Source: CAIRDP01 sp037138335
Lineage (GTDB): Bacteria > Bacteroidota > Bacteroidia > Bacteroidales > FEN-979
DNA: 64,000 nucleotides
NCBI GenBank assembly: GCA_037138335.1
Contig: JBAXIO010000007.1
Coordinates: 1 to 64,000 of the forward strand
Direction of reading: 5' to 3'
Part shown: positions 1-7,553 of the stretch, piece after piece
Numbering within the stretch: position 1 is the stretch's first letter
Layout: each line of letters begins with the position of its first letter
Notes under the pieces: model-generated
Seen by the model: the letters and a program-made list of their open reading frames with translations, nothing else
Databases searched by the model: none
Told to the model about the DNA's origin: nothing
Program-made: the position numbers and the translations under genes

Positions 1-452
1 CAGAAGGTCGGTAAAATGAATCGGCACAGGGTGATCAATTTGGTCGGCATATCCATTAAAACCTCTACATCTTCAGAAATACTTGTTTTAGCATTGTAAC
101 TTCGGGTTATAACAATCTTCTGGCAAGGAATCTCGGGAATATTAATATCAGTAAAAGTGATAGAAACACGGAAGTTATAGTCTTCCTCTAACTTTGCTAA
201 TCGATTCAAAGAATTGGCAATATATTTATTATATCCACCCTGGTCAGCAATTTCTTTTTTATACAGGTCATCTACTTCCTGCATGTTCCTGCCATAAAGA
301 CACCAAACCAAGGACATCAAAAAGGTTGTCTTTCCAAACCCGTTTCTTCCACTAATGATAAAAATATTGTGATTCTCATTAGTAGAAAGATCAATCTTAT
401 TCGAGCCTTTGTAGATTCGGAAATTATAAAGTTCTATTTCTTTGATAGTCAT
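1..452 (-). CDS. dndD: DNA phosphorothioation ATPase DndD, N-terminal part (cut by window edge)
   Basis: The frame opens with ATG at 452 (MTIKEIELYNFRIYKG) and stays open to the window edge, giving about 150 residues. A P-loop GRNGFGKTT near residues 35-43 and the opening 'lyNFRiY' are typical of the SMC/RecF-like ATPases that include DndD, the ATPase of the system that puts sulphur into the DNA backbone. It starts 8 bases after the dndC stop, the usual tight operon spacing. The name rests on the P-loop plus its place directly after dndC; the diagnostic C-terminal half lies outside the window. Confidence 0.85.
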   Translation of the reverse strand, partial: MTIKEIELYNFRIYKGSNKIDLSTNENHNIFIISGRNGFGKTTFLMSLVWCLYGRNMQEVDDLYKKEIADQGGYNKYIANSLNRLAKLEEDYNFRVSITFTDINIPEIPCQKIVITRSYNAKTSISEDVEVLMDMPTKLITLCRFILPTF

Positions 453-460
453 AGATAAAC

Positions 461-1780
461 TTAGTTTTGATCATTTGTCTCTTCAATGTATTTGTCGATG
501 CGATTTTCTATATCAGCCTGTAAGCCACGTTTACGGATCAAAAGAGTTTTTGTTTTCTGAAGCGCTAACAAATCTTGTATTAATTCAACGTCCTTTGGTT
601 CTTCTTTACAGCTTTTTGTTAATAGTTCTGTCTCTTTTTGAAGCTTCTCAATTTGCTTACTCATATCAAGTTTTGTTTTGAATATTCGGTTATAAATGTC
701 TGAAACTCGAGTTTTAAAAAAGCTGTCACGAAACCAATGGTACTGAATTAGAACCATCTCTTGGTGTGTAATTAATTCAATCCCTTCAGATTTTTGTATT
801 TCCTTTTGTGCCTTGAGAATGCGTTTAAGAATCTCAACACGAGTTTCAAACTTATAAGGTCCCCAGTACCGGGCATGAATTTTTCCGTCTCGCCGTTTTC
901 TTTCTCTATAAATTTCGGGATTATCCCTAGTTTCAACTAAAAAGGTACGAATATCCATAAGAGGTGACATCCACGCTTCCCCATTATCAATCAAACCCTC
1001 CATGCTCTTATCTTTATTTACAACGGTGCAAACCCAACATCCAAACCTACTATTACCACAACTTGGGGTTGTATCATCAATAACAAGTGGGCAATCTCCA
1101 GAATTTGCGTTCCTATATAATGTAACAAGTTCCTTGTGATTACCACCCCAAGGTGGAGGCACCTGATTTAAATACTGCCATAGGTCGTTAGTAATAACAT
1201 CCTTTATAGGGGCAAAAACATATGCATTAGGCAACTGGTGTTTACGCAGTCTTTTTCCGTAAATCTCATGCTTTTTCATAGAAGCTGATCGCTTAGAGCT
1301 TTCATCACTTCTAGTACCAAGTAATATTACAACTTCACCTTTTTCATTAATCTTCTCTGTTATATATTGTGTAGTAGGATTGATCTTCAACCTTTCAGTA
1401 CACCATCTATAAAATCGATTTGGAGCTGGATACCCTTTACCAATAAGTCGCACCCAAAATGAATCTTCTAATTTTGGAATTGTTTGATGTACGATTATTG
1501 GAATTTGTTGCTGGTTTGCAGCCTTTTGAATTTTTTTAAGTGTTATATTAATAAATTTAACGATACGTGGATTTTCAACCAACGTATCATTACAAATTAC
1601 ATAGATTTGGCGTGTGAGAAGAATTGGATCTAACTTTTTCAATGCATTCCATACTATTTGAAGAAGCATTGTACTGTCTTTACCTCCACTAAATCCTATT
1701 ATCCATGGACGATCAGGATTTTCATCGTAAAGGTATTGATCAATGATTTCGTTCTCGAGAAATTTTATATTTATAGGCAT
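461..1780 (-). CDS. dndC: DNA phosphorothioation sulfurtransferase DndC
   Basis: This 439-residue protein belongs to the PAPS-reductase/ATP-pyrophosphatase family. The PP-loop SGGKDST is at residues 31-37. Candidate iron-sulphur cysteines are Cys127 (WCTERLK) and Cys241, Cys248 and Cys251 in CGNSRFGCWVC. DndC acts in the sulphur-transfer step of DNA phosphorothioation with DndA/IscS, DndD and DndE. It is followed 8 bases later by dndD. An intact dndB, the usual upstream neighbour, is absent: only a 30-codon tail precedes dndC and then a truncated hsdM begins. The region is visibly richer in A+T than the hsdM copies, as is common for acquired defence genes. Whether the system still works cannot be judged because dndE and the rest lie outside. 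Confidence 0.93.
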   Translation of the reverse strand: MPINIKFLENEIIDQYLYDENPDRPWIIGFSGGKDSTMLLQIVWNALKKLDPILLTRQIYVICNDTLVENPRIVKFINITLKKIQKAANQQQIPIIVHQTIPKLEDSFWVRLIGKGYPAPNRFYRWCTERLKINPTTQYITEKINEKGEVVILLGTRSDESSKRSASMKKHEIYGKRLRKHQLPNAYVFAPIKDVITNDLWQYLNQVPPPWGGNHKELVTLYRNANSGDCPLVIDDTTPSCGNSRFGCWVCTVVNKDKSMEGLIDNGEAWMSPLMDIRTFLVETRDNPEIYRERKRRDGKIHARYWGPYKFETRVEILKRILKAQKEIQKSEGIELITHQEMVLIQYHWFRDSFFKTRVSDIYNRIFKTKLDMSKQIEKLQKETELLTKSCKEEPKDVELIQDLLALQKTKTLLIRKRGLQADIENRIDKYIEETNDQN

Positions 1781-1788
1781 GTCGATGT

Positions 1789-1881
1789 TCAGATTAGAGC
1801 AGTTCTATGGTCGATTTGATAAGGCCAAACAGACATCAAGCTATCTGTTACAATATCAATATTATAAAACTCAATCAATCC
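1789..1881 (-). pseudogene. Truncated 3' tail of a gene upstream of dndC (possible dndB remnant)
   Basis: A 30-codon open stretch (ending ...PYQIDHRTALI, TGA at 1789) lies between the hsdM fragment and dndC. Its stop is 8 bases before the dndC ATG, the same spacing as between dndC and dndD. It has no start codon of its own, and an in-frame TAA at 1882 closes it upstream. The spacing suggests the surviving end of the gene that used to precede dndC, which in standard dnd operons is dndB. I could not confirm DndB homology from so short a piece. Confidence 0.4.
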
Positions 1882-3401
1882 TTAAATCCTTTAGCAAAGG
1901 ATATGACTGATAATATTGTCAAAGATATAAAAATGCAGGTATCTAAGTTGGACTTTCTGATACCGTTGTTATCATTTGTGATTTCTTCGGTCAGGGGCTG
2001 TTCTATGGTGACTTTTATGTACCCGAAAAATTGATTGGGATAGATCTTGCAGATCTCTGTTTCACTAAAGCCGGTGTAAGTATCCAGGATGAATTGTTGC
2101 TGCTCGCTGCAGATCTCCTTGCGTTTGCTCCCAAGGCTTTTTTTCATGGGCTTAAATAATCCGCAGGCATTGATCAATTGAATCTTACCCTTCCTCTGCG
2201 CTTTCTTGCTGTTGTTGAGGATCCAGATATAGGTGGTGATGCCGGTATTGAAGAAGAGTGAATCGGGCAGCTGCACGATGCATTCCAGCCAGTCGTTTTC
2301 GATGATCCACCTGCGGATCTCCGATTCCCCGCTTCCGGCATCGCCCGTGAACAGCGGGGAGCCGTTGAACACGATGCCGATGCGCGATCCTTTTTCCTCC
2401 ATCTTGGAGATCATATGCTGAAGGAACAGCAGGGAACCGTCGGATGTGCGCGGTGTGCCGGCGAAAAACCTTCCGTTGGGATTCTGCGCTTCGGCCGTCA
2501 CGAACTCTTCTTCGCTTTTCCAGGATACGCCGAAGGGCGGATTGGTGATCATGTAGTCGAACTTCTCGCCCGTGAACCCGTCTTCGCCCAGGGAGGAGCC
2601 GAGCCTGATGTGGTCGGGGTTCTCGCCCGAGATGAGCAGGTCGGATTTGCAGATGGAATAGGTCTGCGGATTGAGTTCCTGCCCGTATATCTTGATTTCT
2701 ATCTGCGGATTGATATTCTCGAGCACCCAGTCCTTGCCGATGGTGAGCATACCGCCGGTGCCGCAGCAGGGATCGAACACCGAGCGGATCTTGCCTTTTC
2801 CCTGCAGGTCTTCCCTGTCGCCCGAAAACACCAGGGAGACGAGCAGCCTCACGATGTCGCGGGGAGTGTAATGCTCCCCGCTGGTCTCGTTGCTCATTTC
2901 GGAGAACTTCCGCAGAAGCTCCTCGAAGATCTGCCCCATGGCATGGTTATCCACCACATCGGGATGCAGGTCCACCGAACTGAACTTCTCGACCAGCAGG
3001 AACAGGCGGTTGTTCTTATGCAGCTTCTCCACCGGCTTATCCAGCTGGAAATTCTCGATGATATCGTAAACGTTCTTCGAAAACCCGTTGATATATAGAC
3101 GGTAATTTAAATAGGTATTCTTCGGATCCTGCTTCAGCCGCGAAAGATCATACTTCGACGTATTGTAGAATTCAGCCTTTATGCGACTGCGGATGACCGG
3201 AGACGGATCCTCCACCTTCGTCTTATACTCCTCGTAAAGGTTATAGATCTCATCCTTCCTCGGCTCGATCACACAATCCAATCGGCGCAGGATCACAAAC
3301 GGCAAAATCACATCCCCATACTCATGCGGCTTGAACAAGCCCCTCAGCACATCATCAGCAACGTTCCAAATAAGAGCCGAAAGCGTTTGGAAGTTAGACA
3401 T
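1875..3401 (-). CDS. hsdM: Type I restriction-modification DNA methyltransferase subunit HsdM, C-terminally truncated
   Basis: This 508-residue protein is an adenine-N6 methyltransferase subunit. It has the HsdM N-terminal helical domain (about 1-150), the SAM-binding motif FDPCCGTGG at 209-217 and the catalytic NPPF at 287-290. Family similarity runs to roughly FFGYIKVTIEQPL. The last 30 or so residues (ending in a hydrophobic run and GFKD) do not look like an HsdM end, and the frame closes at the junction with the dnd genes. Relatives of this subtype usually continue well past this point, so I infer a lost C-terminus. No hsdS or hsdR is adjacent. A partial second copy lies at 5686-6531 and scraps at 7355 and 10752. 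The gene is distinctly richer in G+C than its flanks. Confidence 0.8.
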   Translation of the reverse strand: MSNFQTLSALIWNVADDVLRGLFKPHEYGDVILPFVILRRLDCVIEPRKDEIYNLYEEYKTKVEDPSPVIRSRIKAEFYNTSKYDLSRLKQDPKNTYLNYRLYINGFSKNVYDIIENFQLDKPVEKLHKNNRLFLLVEKFSSVDLHPDVVDNHAMGQIFEELLRKFSEMSNETSGEHYTPRDIVRLLVSLVFSGDREDLQGKGKIRSVFDPCCGTGGMLTIGKDWVLENINPQIEIKIYGQELNPQTYSICKSDLLISGENPDHIRLGSSLGEDGFTGEKFDYMITNPPFGVSWKSEEEFVTAEAQNPNGRFFAGTPRTSDGSLLFLQHMISKMEEKGSRIGIVFNGSPLFTGDAGSGESEIRRWIIENDWLECIVQLPDSLFFNTGITTYIWILNNSKKAQRKGKIQLINACGLFKPMKKSLGSKRKEICSEQQQFILDTYTGFSETEICKIYPNQFFGYIKVTIEQPLTEEITNDNNGIRKSNLDTCIFISLTILSVISFAKGFKD

Positions 3402-3435
3402 TTCAGATTTTTAGATGTTTGGTGTTATGGAGTTG

Positions 3436-3465
3436 TAAATTTATACATATCGGTTTAAATATCAA
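3436..3465 (-). promoter_or_regulatory. Candidate promoter of hsdM copy 1
   Basis: On the minus strand TTG (complement of 3463-3465) is followed after 19 bases by TAAATTTA (3436-3443), close to the Bacteroidetes -33/-7 pattern. The same arrangement with 20-base spacing precedes copy 2 (6567-6597), so it was duplicated with the gene. Confidence 0.45.
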
Positions 3466-3526
3466 AATTTCTTAGATAATTTGCTGATGACTTGCTTTAA
3501 CCCGACAGCGGGGGATTGGTAGAATG

Positions 3527-3536
3527 TCATCCGCAG
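3527..3536 (+). repeat. Dispersed motif TCATCCGCAG, copy 1
   Basis: This copy lies upstream of hsdM copy 1, at the far end of the roughly 130 bp of 5' flank shared with hsdM copy 2. The motif recurs in many gaps of the window. Confidence 0.5.
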
Positions 3537-3566
3537 ACATTAATCCCGTCAACCTGCCTAAATCCT

Positions 3567-3595
3567 CGCGACATTTTGTCGCGAAAAATGTCGCG
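3567..3595. terminator. Strong hairpin after the 3606-3956 gene
   Basis: The arms CGCGACATTTT (3567-3577) and AAAATGTCGCG (3585-3595) pair perfectly around a 7-base loop, 10 bases beyond the stop of the minus-strand gene at 3606. No clear T-run follows on the minus strand, so it may stop or protect the transcript without being a textbook terminator. Confidence 0.45.
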
Positions 3596-3605
3596 CGGAT
3601 CATCA

Positions 3606-3956
3606 CTATTCTTTTATAATTGGATCTTCTTCCAGGTCAAGTACCATTGAACATATTTCGATTTCAAACCATTCAGAAAACATTTTATACGTTCTATTCT
3701 GAGGCCATGCATCTTCATCGGTGTACCAGTCATTCAGTTCATTATCGAAGATCAATTCGAAATGTTTTTTAACCCATTTCAGAACATCCTCATTGCTTTC
3801 CATCTCCCGCACCAGGTAGATATTGTTTTCATCGTTTTGAGTGATCGGTTCTTCCTCTGGCATCACCTGATTCAGCCAATCGAAATATGGCTTCTTTGGC
3901 CTGACAATGATCGCATTACGATCGATTGATTCATGAAATTCCGGGATTGGGTTCAT
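3606..3956 (-). CDS. Conserved-looking acidic hypothetical protein
   Basis: This protein of 116 residues is rich in Asp/Glu and aromatic residues, with no signal peptide or membrane segment. The composition (for example KKHFELIFDNELNDWY and a C-terminal run around MVLDLEEDP) and size resemble small cytoplasmic proteins found next to toxin or defence genes in Bacteroidota, but I do not recognise a named family. It stands alone between hsdM copy 1 and dinD, with a strong hairpin after its stop. Confidence 0.7.
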   Translation of the reverse strand: MNPIPEFHESIDRNAIIVRPKKPYFDWLNQVMPEEEPITQNDENNIYLVREMESNEDVLKWVKKHFELIFDNELNDWYTDEDAWPQNRTYKMFSEWFEIEICSMVLDLEEDPIIKE

Positions 3957-4012
3957 ATTCTTTTTTTGGTTTGTATATCATCTGCCTGGACTTTAACAGC
4001 CTAAGGGAATTT

Positions 4013-4040
4013 ATCATTTTGTTGACATCAACAAAATGAT
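4013..4040. repeat. 28-bp palindrome, intergenic copy
   Basis: The arms ATCATTTTGTTGA and TCAACAAAATGAT flank a 2-base centre (CA), about 40 bases past the dinD stop. The same palindrome, there with perfect symmetry, occurs inside dinD at 4711-4742. Confidence 0.8.
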
Positions 4041-4044
4041 CCAG

Positions 4045-4065
4045 GGTATTCTAATTCGGAATACC
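4045..4065. terminator. Possible terminator hairpin after dinD
   Basis: GGTATTC and GAATACC pair around a 7-base loop, 17 bases past the dinD stop (minus strand). The stem is short and lacks a T-run, so function is uncertain. Confidence 0.3.
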
Positions 4066-4081
4066 GATCGTAAAGACATTT

Positions 4082-4927
4082 CTATTTTTTCTTGGATTTT
4101 TTCACTGATTTAAGTAATTTCTTTTCTTCACTTTCCAGCCGCCGTTTTACTTTATTTACATCTTCCACTGGTGGTAAGCTTTCAGGTTTTACCCCTCGCT
4201 CGAGCAGCATTTTTCTAACTGCCTGATTATTTTCAATGTGTTCCCTGGAAATAGATGTCTCTCCCTGGAGATCTTTCTCGGTGACATTATGGCTGGTCAA
4301 CTCTGTGGCAAAATCCTTAGCTTTAATTGTGAGGGTAGGCAGGAAATCAGCCAATGGTCTCGTTTCAGGAATCATTAGTTTCTTCTTCATGTCGGAAGTT
4401 GTAAATCCACCAAATAAAGCCCTGTCTCCCTGGGATCGGATGATGGCAAACCCTTTTTCATCAACGCCTCTTTCATAAATCAATCCTGAAAGTCTCTTTT
4501 CGGTTTTAGAAAGCTTCTCCCTGGCAATGACTCTTGCAATATCAAGAAGTCGTTGTTCAATTATCTCCTGTTTTCTTGTCTGTACCGCAAAATATGTCTG
4601 GGCGAAGGCAATTTCATTTTTATTCGGATCACCATTCTGCGCAACCAGATAACAGGCATACCGTGTAAGAGCTACATCATCTATCATACGTTGAGCGCCT
4701 TTCCCGAGATCGATCATTTTGTTGACGTCAACAAAATGATCGGCGGTTTTCTCTTCCAATTTTTCACAAGCGATTTTAGCCTTATCAATCACTTTCAGAA
4801 AATTCCGCCACTCAGTATATCCTAAAATTTCCTGCAATTCACGGCCGCTCCAGCACTCAATTCCCTCATATATGTAACAAGCTTCCTCGAATTTCTCAAA
4901 TAATTCCCGAATAACCTCTTTTTTCAT
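4082..4927 (-). CDS. dinD: DNA damage-inducible protein D (DinD)
   Basis: This 281-residue protein matches the DinD family along its length. The N-terminal BRO/KilA-N-like part carries CWSGRELQEILGY and WRNFLKVIDKAK. The conserved centre has LTRYACYLVAQNGDP and FAQTYFAVQTRKQE. The C-terminal half has ADFLPTLTIKAKDFATELTS and a Lys-rich tail. In E. coli DinD is SOS-induced and inhibits RecA-driven strand exchange. The gene stands alone and sits in a defence island, where DinD homologues are frequent. A 32-bp perfect palindrome falls in the codons for DHFVDVNKMID near residues 62-72 and has a near copy just downstream of the gene. Confidence 0.88.
   Translation of the reverse strand: MKKEVIRELFEKFEEACYIYEGIECWSGRELQEILGYTEWRNFLKVIDKAKIACEKLEEKTADHFVDVNKMIDLGKGAQRMIDDVALTRYACYLVAQNGDPNKNEIAFAQTYFAVQTRKQEIIEQRLLDIARVIAREKLSKTEKRLSGLIYERGVDEKGFAIIRSQGDRALFGGFTTSDMKKKLMIPETRPLADFLPTLTIKAKDFATELTSHNVTEKDLQGETSISREHIENNQAVRKMLLERGVKPESLPPVEDVNKVKRRLESEEKKLLKSVKKSKKK
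4711..4742. repeat. 32-bp perfect palindrome inside dinD
   Basis: The 16-base arms (ending ...TTTTGTTGAC at the centre) are exact reverse complements. The central 28 bases differ from the intergenic copy at 4013-4040 at one position only. It lies in an in-frame conserved part of dinD. Confidence 0.85.
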
Positions 4928-4983
4928 AGTTTTAGTATTTTCTACGGTTAGTCTACACAGTGGGTCTAATTTGGCTCATAATC

Positions 4984-5673
4984 TTAATAAATTATTACCG
5001 GATCCTTTCTGTCTTCAACAAGCATTAGTTCTTCGCTGGAGAAAGCGTCAAATCCAAAATAATCTTTATGCAGGAAGGTGTTCACGTCCAGTGCCAGTTT
5101 AAAAGCGAATTTTTTATTGGGGTCGAGTGCATATTCATTTGGAATGGTAATATAAATACCATAATTAACCCCATGCTGGATAATCATTTTAATAGATGGG
5201 CCTATCTTTTTCCCATCTTTTCTTTCAATTAGCAGCTGCCCTTCAGAATACATTTTATAAGCTAACCTCATATGATTTCTCAAGAGGCAAATGCTTTTAC
5301 CATTAAAGGAAAGAGGAAATCTGGCTGACTCATCATTGCCATAATAAAAAAGAATATAGATCATGGAAAATTTTGAAGTGTCGTTGTCGGGCTTCTGGAA
5401 TATTTTATATTTAATGGACTTTTTATATGTCGTATCATAGATATCAGTATACCCATTTGAATAAACGATTTTTATGACTTCACTTTTAGGAATCTCAAAG
5501 GTTGGCCCTTTAGGAATCTCATACTTTTTAAACTTAATAATATCAATACCAACTTCAAGGATCTTAGCTCGTTGGATAGTAGAATCCTTTTTCATGAAAA
5601 TCAAATCTTGCGACTTAATAACCAGGTTAAACACAAGAACAAAAACAAGAAATAAACTGATCTTAAGAGTCAT
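4984..5673 (-). CDS. Exported hypothetical protein
   Basis: The 229-residue product begins with a hydrophobic signal sequence (MTLKISLFLVFVLVFNLVIKSQ) and lacks other membrane segments. After it comes a short motif typical of many exported Bacteroidota proteins, in which a transcript-level 'KGPxFEIPKSEVIKIVYSNG' pattern describes a small beta domain. The rest (about 90-229) has no feature I recognise. It follows dinD upstream on the same strand, with about 56 bases between the genes, and is bounded by the broken hsdM copy 2. Function unknown. Confidence 0.7.
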   Translation of the reverse strand: MTLKISLFLVFVLVFNLVIKSQDLIFMKKDSTIQRAKILEVGIDIIKFKKYEIPKGPTFEIPKSEVIKIVYSNGYTDIYDTTYKKSIKYKIFQKPDNDTSKFSMIYILFYYGNDESARFPLSFNGKSICLLRNHMRLAYKMYSEGQLLIERKDGKKIGPSIKMIIQHGVNYGIYITIPNEYALDPNKKFAFKLALDVNTFLHKDYFGFDAFSSEELMLVEDRKDPVIIY

Positions 5674-5685
5674 AAGATGTCGGAA

Positions 5686-6531
5686 TCAAGCAAACGGGTG
5701 TAATGTTTCAATTTGCGCGGACTGACATCCGCCAGCAAATACAAATGAACTAGTTCTTTCATGAAAGTAATCGCTTCCGGCATCGCCCGTGAACAGCGGG
5801 GAGCCGTTGAACACGATGCCGATGCGCGATCCTTTTTCCTCCATCTTGGAGATCATATGCTGAAGGAACAGCAGGGAACCGTCGGATGTGCGCGGTGTGC
5901 CGGCGAAAAACCTTCCGTTGGGATTCTGCGCTTCGGCCGTCACGAACTCTTCTTCGCTTTTCCAGGATACGCCGAAGGGCGGATTGGTGATCATGATGGA
6001 GATAAGGATGGTGAGCATACCGCCGGTGCCGCAGCAGGGATCAAACACCGAGCGGATCTTGCCCTTGCCCTGCAGGTCTTCCCTGTCGCCCGAAAACACC
6101 AGGGAAACGAGCAACTTCTCGACCAGCAGGAACAGGCGGTTGTTCTTAAGCAGCTTCTCCACCGGCTTATCCAGCTGGAAATTCTCGATGATATCGTAAA
6201 CGTTCTTCGAAAACCCGTTGATATATAGACGGTAATTTAAATAGGTATTCTTCGGATCCTGCTTCAGCCGCGAAAGATCATACTTCGACGTATTGTAAAA
6301 TTCAGCCTGTATACGATTGCGGATCACCGGCGACGGATCCTCCACCTTCGTCTTATACTCCTCGTTAAGGTTATAGATCTCATCCTTCCTCGGCTCAATC
6401 ACACAATCCAGCCTCCTCAAAATCACAAACGGCAGGATTACATCACCATACTCGTGCGGCTTGAACAAACCCCTCAGCACATCATCAGCAACATTCCAAA
6501 TAAGAGCCGAAAGCGTTTGGAAGTTAGACAT
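5686..6531 (-). pseudogene. Second hsdM copy with internal deletions (pseudogene)
   Basis: The 281-codon frame starts exactly like hsdM at 1875-3401 (about 95 percent identical over the first 139 residues). It then lacks the residues corresponding to about 140-185 and 222-281 of copy 1. It keeps SAM motif I (FDPCCGTGG) and the catalytic NPPF but loses the structure between them. The second junction holds about 12 bases of filler. Homology ends at about 5771 and the last 28 codons are unrelated. Both deletions leave the frame open, yet a working methylase is very unlikely. The 5' flank of copy 1, including its candidate promoter and the TCATCCGCAG motif, is duplicated too. Confidence 0.85.
5726..5741 (+). 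repeat. Dispersed motif variant CATCCGCCAGCAAATA
   Basis: This copy borders the 3' end of hsdM copy 2 and matches the variant at 7464-7480 except for one substitution and one extra A. A 12-bp palindrome, CTTTCATGAAAG, lies about 14 bases beyond it, next to the point where hsdM homology begins. Confidence 0.45.
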
Positions 6532-6566
6532 AGTCAGGTTTTTAGATGTTTGGTGTTATGGAGTTG

Positions 6567-6597
6567 TAAATTTATACATATCGGTTTTAATATCCAA
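6567..6597 (-). promoter_or_regulatory. Candidate promoter of hsdM copy 2
   Basis: TAAATTTA (6567-6574) and TTG (complement of 6595-6597) are spaced by 20 bases, mirroring the element before copy 1. It may still drive the broken gene. Confidence 0.4.
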
Positions 6598-6657
6598 GGT
6601 TTTTAGATAATTTGTTTATGACTTGCTATAACCAGGCCGCCGGGTAGAGGAGGAATG

Positions 6658-6667
6658 TCATCCGCAG
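6658..6667 (+). repeat. Dispersed motif TCATCCGCAG
   Basis: This copy lies at the end of the duplicated hsdM 5' flank. It is followed about 20 bases later by GTGTATCACTT, which also follows the variant motif at 7464-7480 at a similar distance. Confidence 0.5.
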
Positions 6668-6750
6668 TTAAATAAATGACAGAATTGTGTATCACTTTTA
6701 CAGCTTTCCCGGATTAAGTATCACGGACTTGAAAAAATACTTCACATCGA

Positions 6751-6782
6751 TTGATGAACTGGCATTAATTGAGGTAACTTTG
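6751..6782 (+). promoter_or_regulatory. Candidate promoter of the toxin-antitoxin pair
   Basis: TTG (6751-6753) and TAACTTTG (6775-6782) are 21 bases apart, a good fit to TTG-N19-21-TAnnTTTG. The antitoxin ATG is 23 bases downstream. Confidence 0.6.
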
Positions 6783-6805
6783 CAGGAACAGAGAGGATTT
6801 GAGTT

Positions 6806-7045
6806 ATGACTACTATTGAGCTAAAAAAAAGCATAATACTGAGAATAGCCGAGATAGAGGATTCTGAATTTCTCAAAGCCATTAAAACCATCATTGATTC
6901 CAATCAATCCGACGCAGTTTTCAAGGTCTCCGAGCCGATGAAAAAAGACATTGAAACTGGCAGGAAGCAAATCAGAGAAGGGAAGTATACCACCCGGGAG
7001 GATCTTGAGAAGGAAATCAATGCATGGCTAAAAGAAAGAAAGTAA
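6806..7045 (+). CDS. Antitoxin of a ParE/RelE-type toxin-antitoxin pair
   Basis: This small 79-residue protein has a helical N-terminus (residues 1-35) and a charged C-terminal half with EPMKKDIETGRKQIREGKY and EINAWLKERK. The layout matches the short antitoxins that accompany ParE-like toxins in Bacteroidota: the N-terminus probably dimerises and the tail wraps the toxin. It overlaps the toxin start by 22 bases, so the two are translated together. The family is inferred mostly from this context, since the sequence itself is low in motifs. Confidence 0.75.
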   Translation: MTTIELKKSIILRIAEIEDSEFLKAIKTIIDSNQSDAVFKVSEPMKKDIETGRKQIREGKYTTREDLEKEINAWLKERK

Positions 7046-7320
7046 TATGGTCCGATAAAGCCAGGCAGGACCTGCTGGAGATCCTTGATTTCTATAACCA
7101 TAGGAACGGGAATATCAGATATTCCTCCATGCTCTTTAAAAAGATTCTCAAAGACATTTCCCTGCTTTCAGCCCATGCTTTTCTTGGAAAACAAACAGAT
7201 CATGAGGACATCAGGGTGTTGATTATTTGGGAATACCTGATTTTCTACGAGACCAATCCAGATACAATATTCATCACGAATGTTTGGGATTCAAGAAGAA
7301 AACCTGAAAAATCATACTGA
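7024..7320 (+). CDS. ParE/RelE superfamily toxin
   Basis: The 98-residue protein has the hallmarks of the ParE/RelE fold: an N-terminal WSDKARQDLLEILDFY helix, a central strand set with GKQTDHEDIRVLIIWEYLIFYE, and a C-terminal VWDSRRKPEK. ParE members poison gyrase and RelE members cut mRNA on ribosomes; the sequence does not settle which. The start lies inside the antitoxin frame. Together with dinD, dnd and hsdM it marks the defence island. Confidence 0.82.
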   Translation: MAKRKKVIWSDKARQDLLEILDFYNHRNGNIRYSSMLFKKILKDISLLSAHAFLGKQTDHEDIRVLIIWEYLIFYETNPDTIFITNVWDSRRKPEKSY

Positions 7321-7354
7321 TATCACTCGTAATTGGGTGAATTCTTTTTTATTT

Positions 7355-7456
7355 GAGAACTTCCGCAGAAGCTCCTCGAAGATCTGCCCCATGGCATGAT
7401 TATCCACCACATCGGGATGCAGGTCCACCGAGCTGAACTTCTCGACAAGCAGAAAC
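7355..7456 (-). pseudogene. hsdM scrap (about 102 bp)
   Basis: These bases match hsdM copy 1 positions 2902-3003 at about 95 percent identity, in the same orientation. They encode the LVEKFSSVDLHPD...EELLRKFSE part, most of which is deleted from copy 2. Seven bases beyond its right end comes the motif variant TCATCCGCCAACAAA. It is a third partial hsdM copy or a relocated fragment. Confidence 0.85.
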
Positions 7457-7462
7457 GTGATT

Positions 7463-7480
7463 TCATCCGCCAACAAAATA
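7463..7480 (+). repeat. Dispersed motif variant TCATCCGCCAACAAAATA
   Basis: This copy sits at the right border of the hsdM scrap and 74 bases before the DUF1016 fragment. GTGTATCACTT follows shortly after, as at 6658. Confidence 0.45.
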
Positions 7481-7553
7481 AGCAAAGTAGTGTATCACTT
7501 TCGGTGGGTTGGCTGATTAAGTCATAATTGAATTTAACTATTGATTTACTGCA

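Noticed and set aside
1807..2034. Small plus-strand gene across the hsdM/dndC junction
   Set aside because: It opposes hsdM's 3' end and has no recognisable features.
2415..3098. Open frame of 227 codons opposite hsdM
   Set aside because: It is the shadow of the G+C-rich methyltransferase gene on the other strand, without signal or family match.
5686..6531. Short functional methyltransferase (mini-HsdM)
   Set aside because: The deletions remove large parts of the fold between the SAM and catalytic motifs, and the second junction has filler DNA; decay is the simpler reading.
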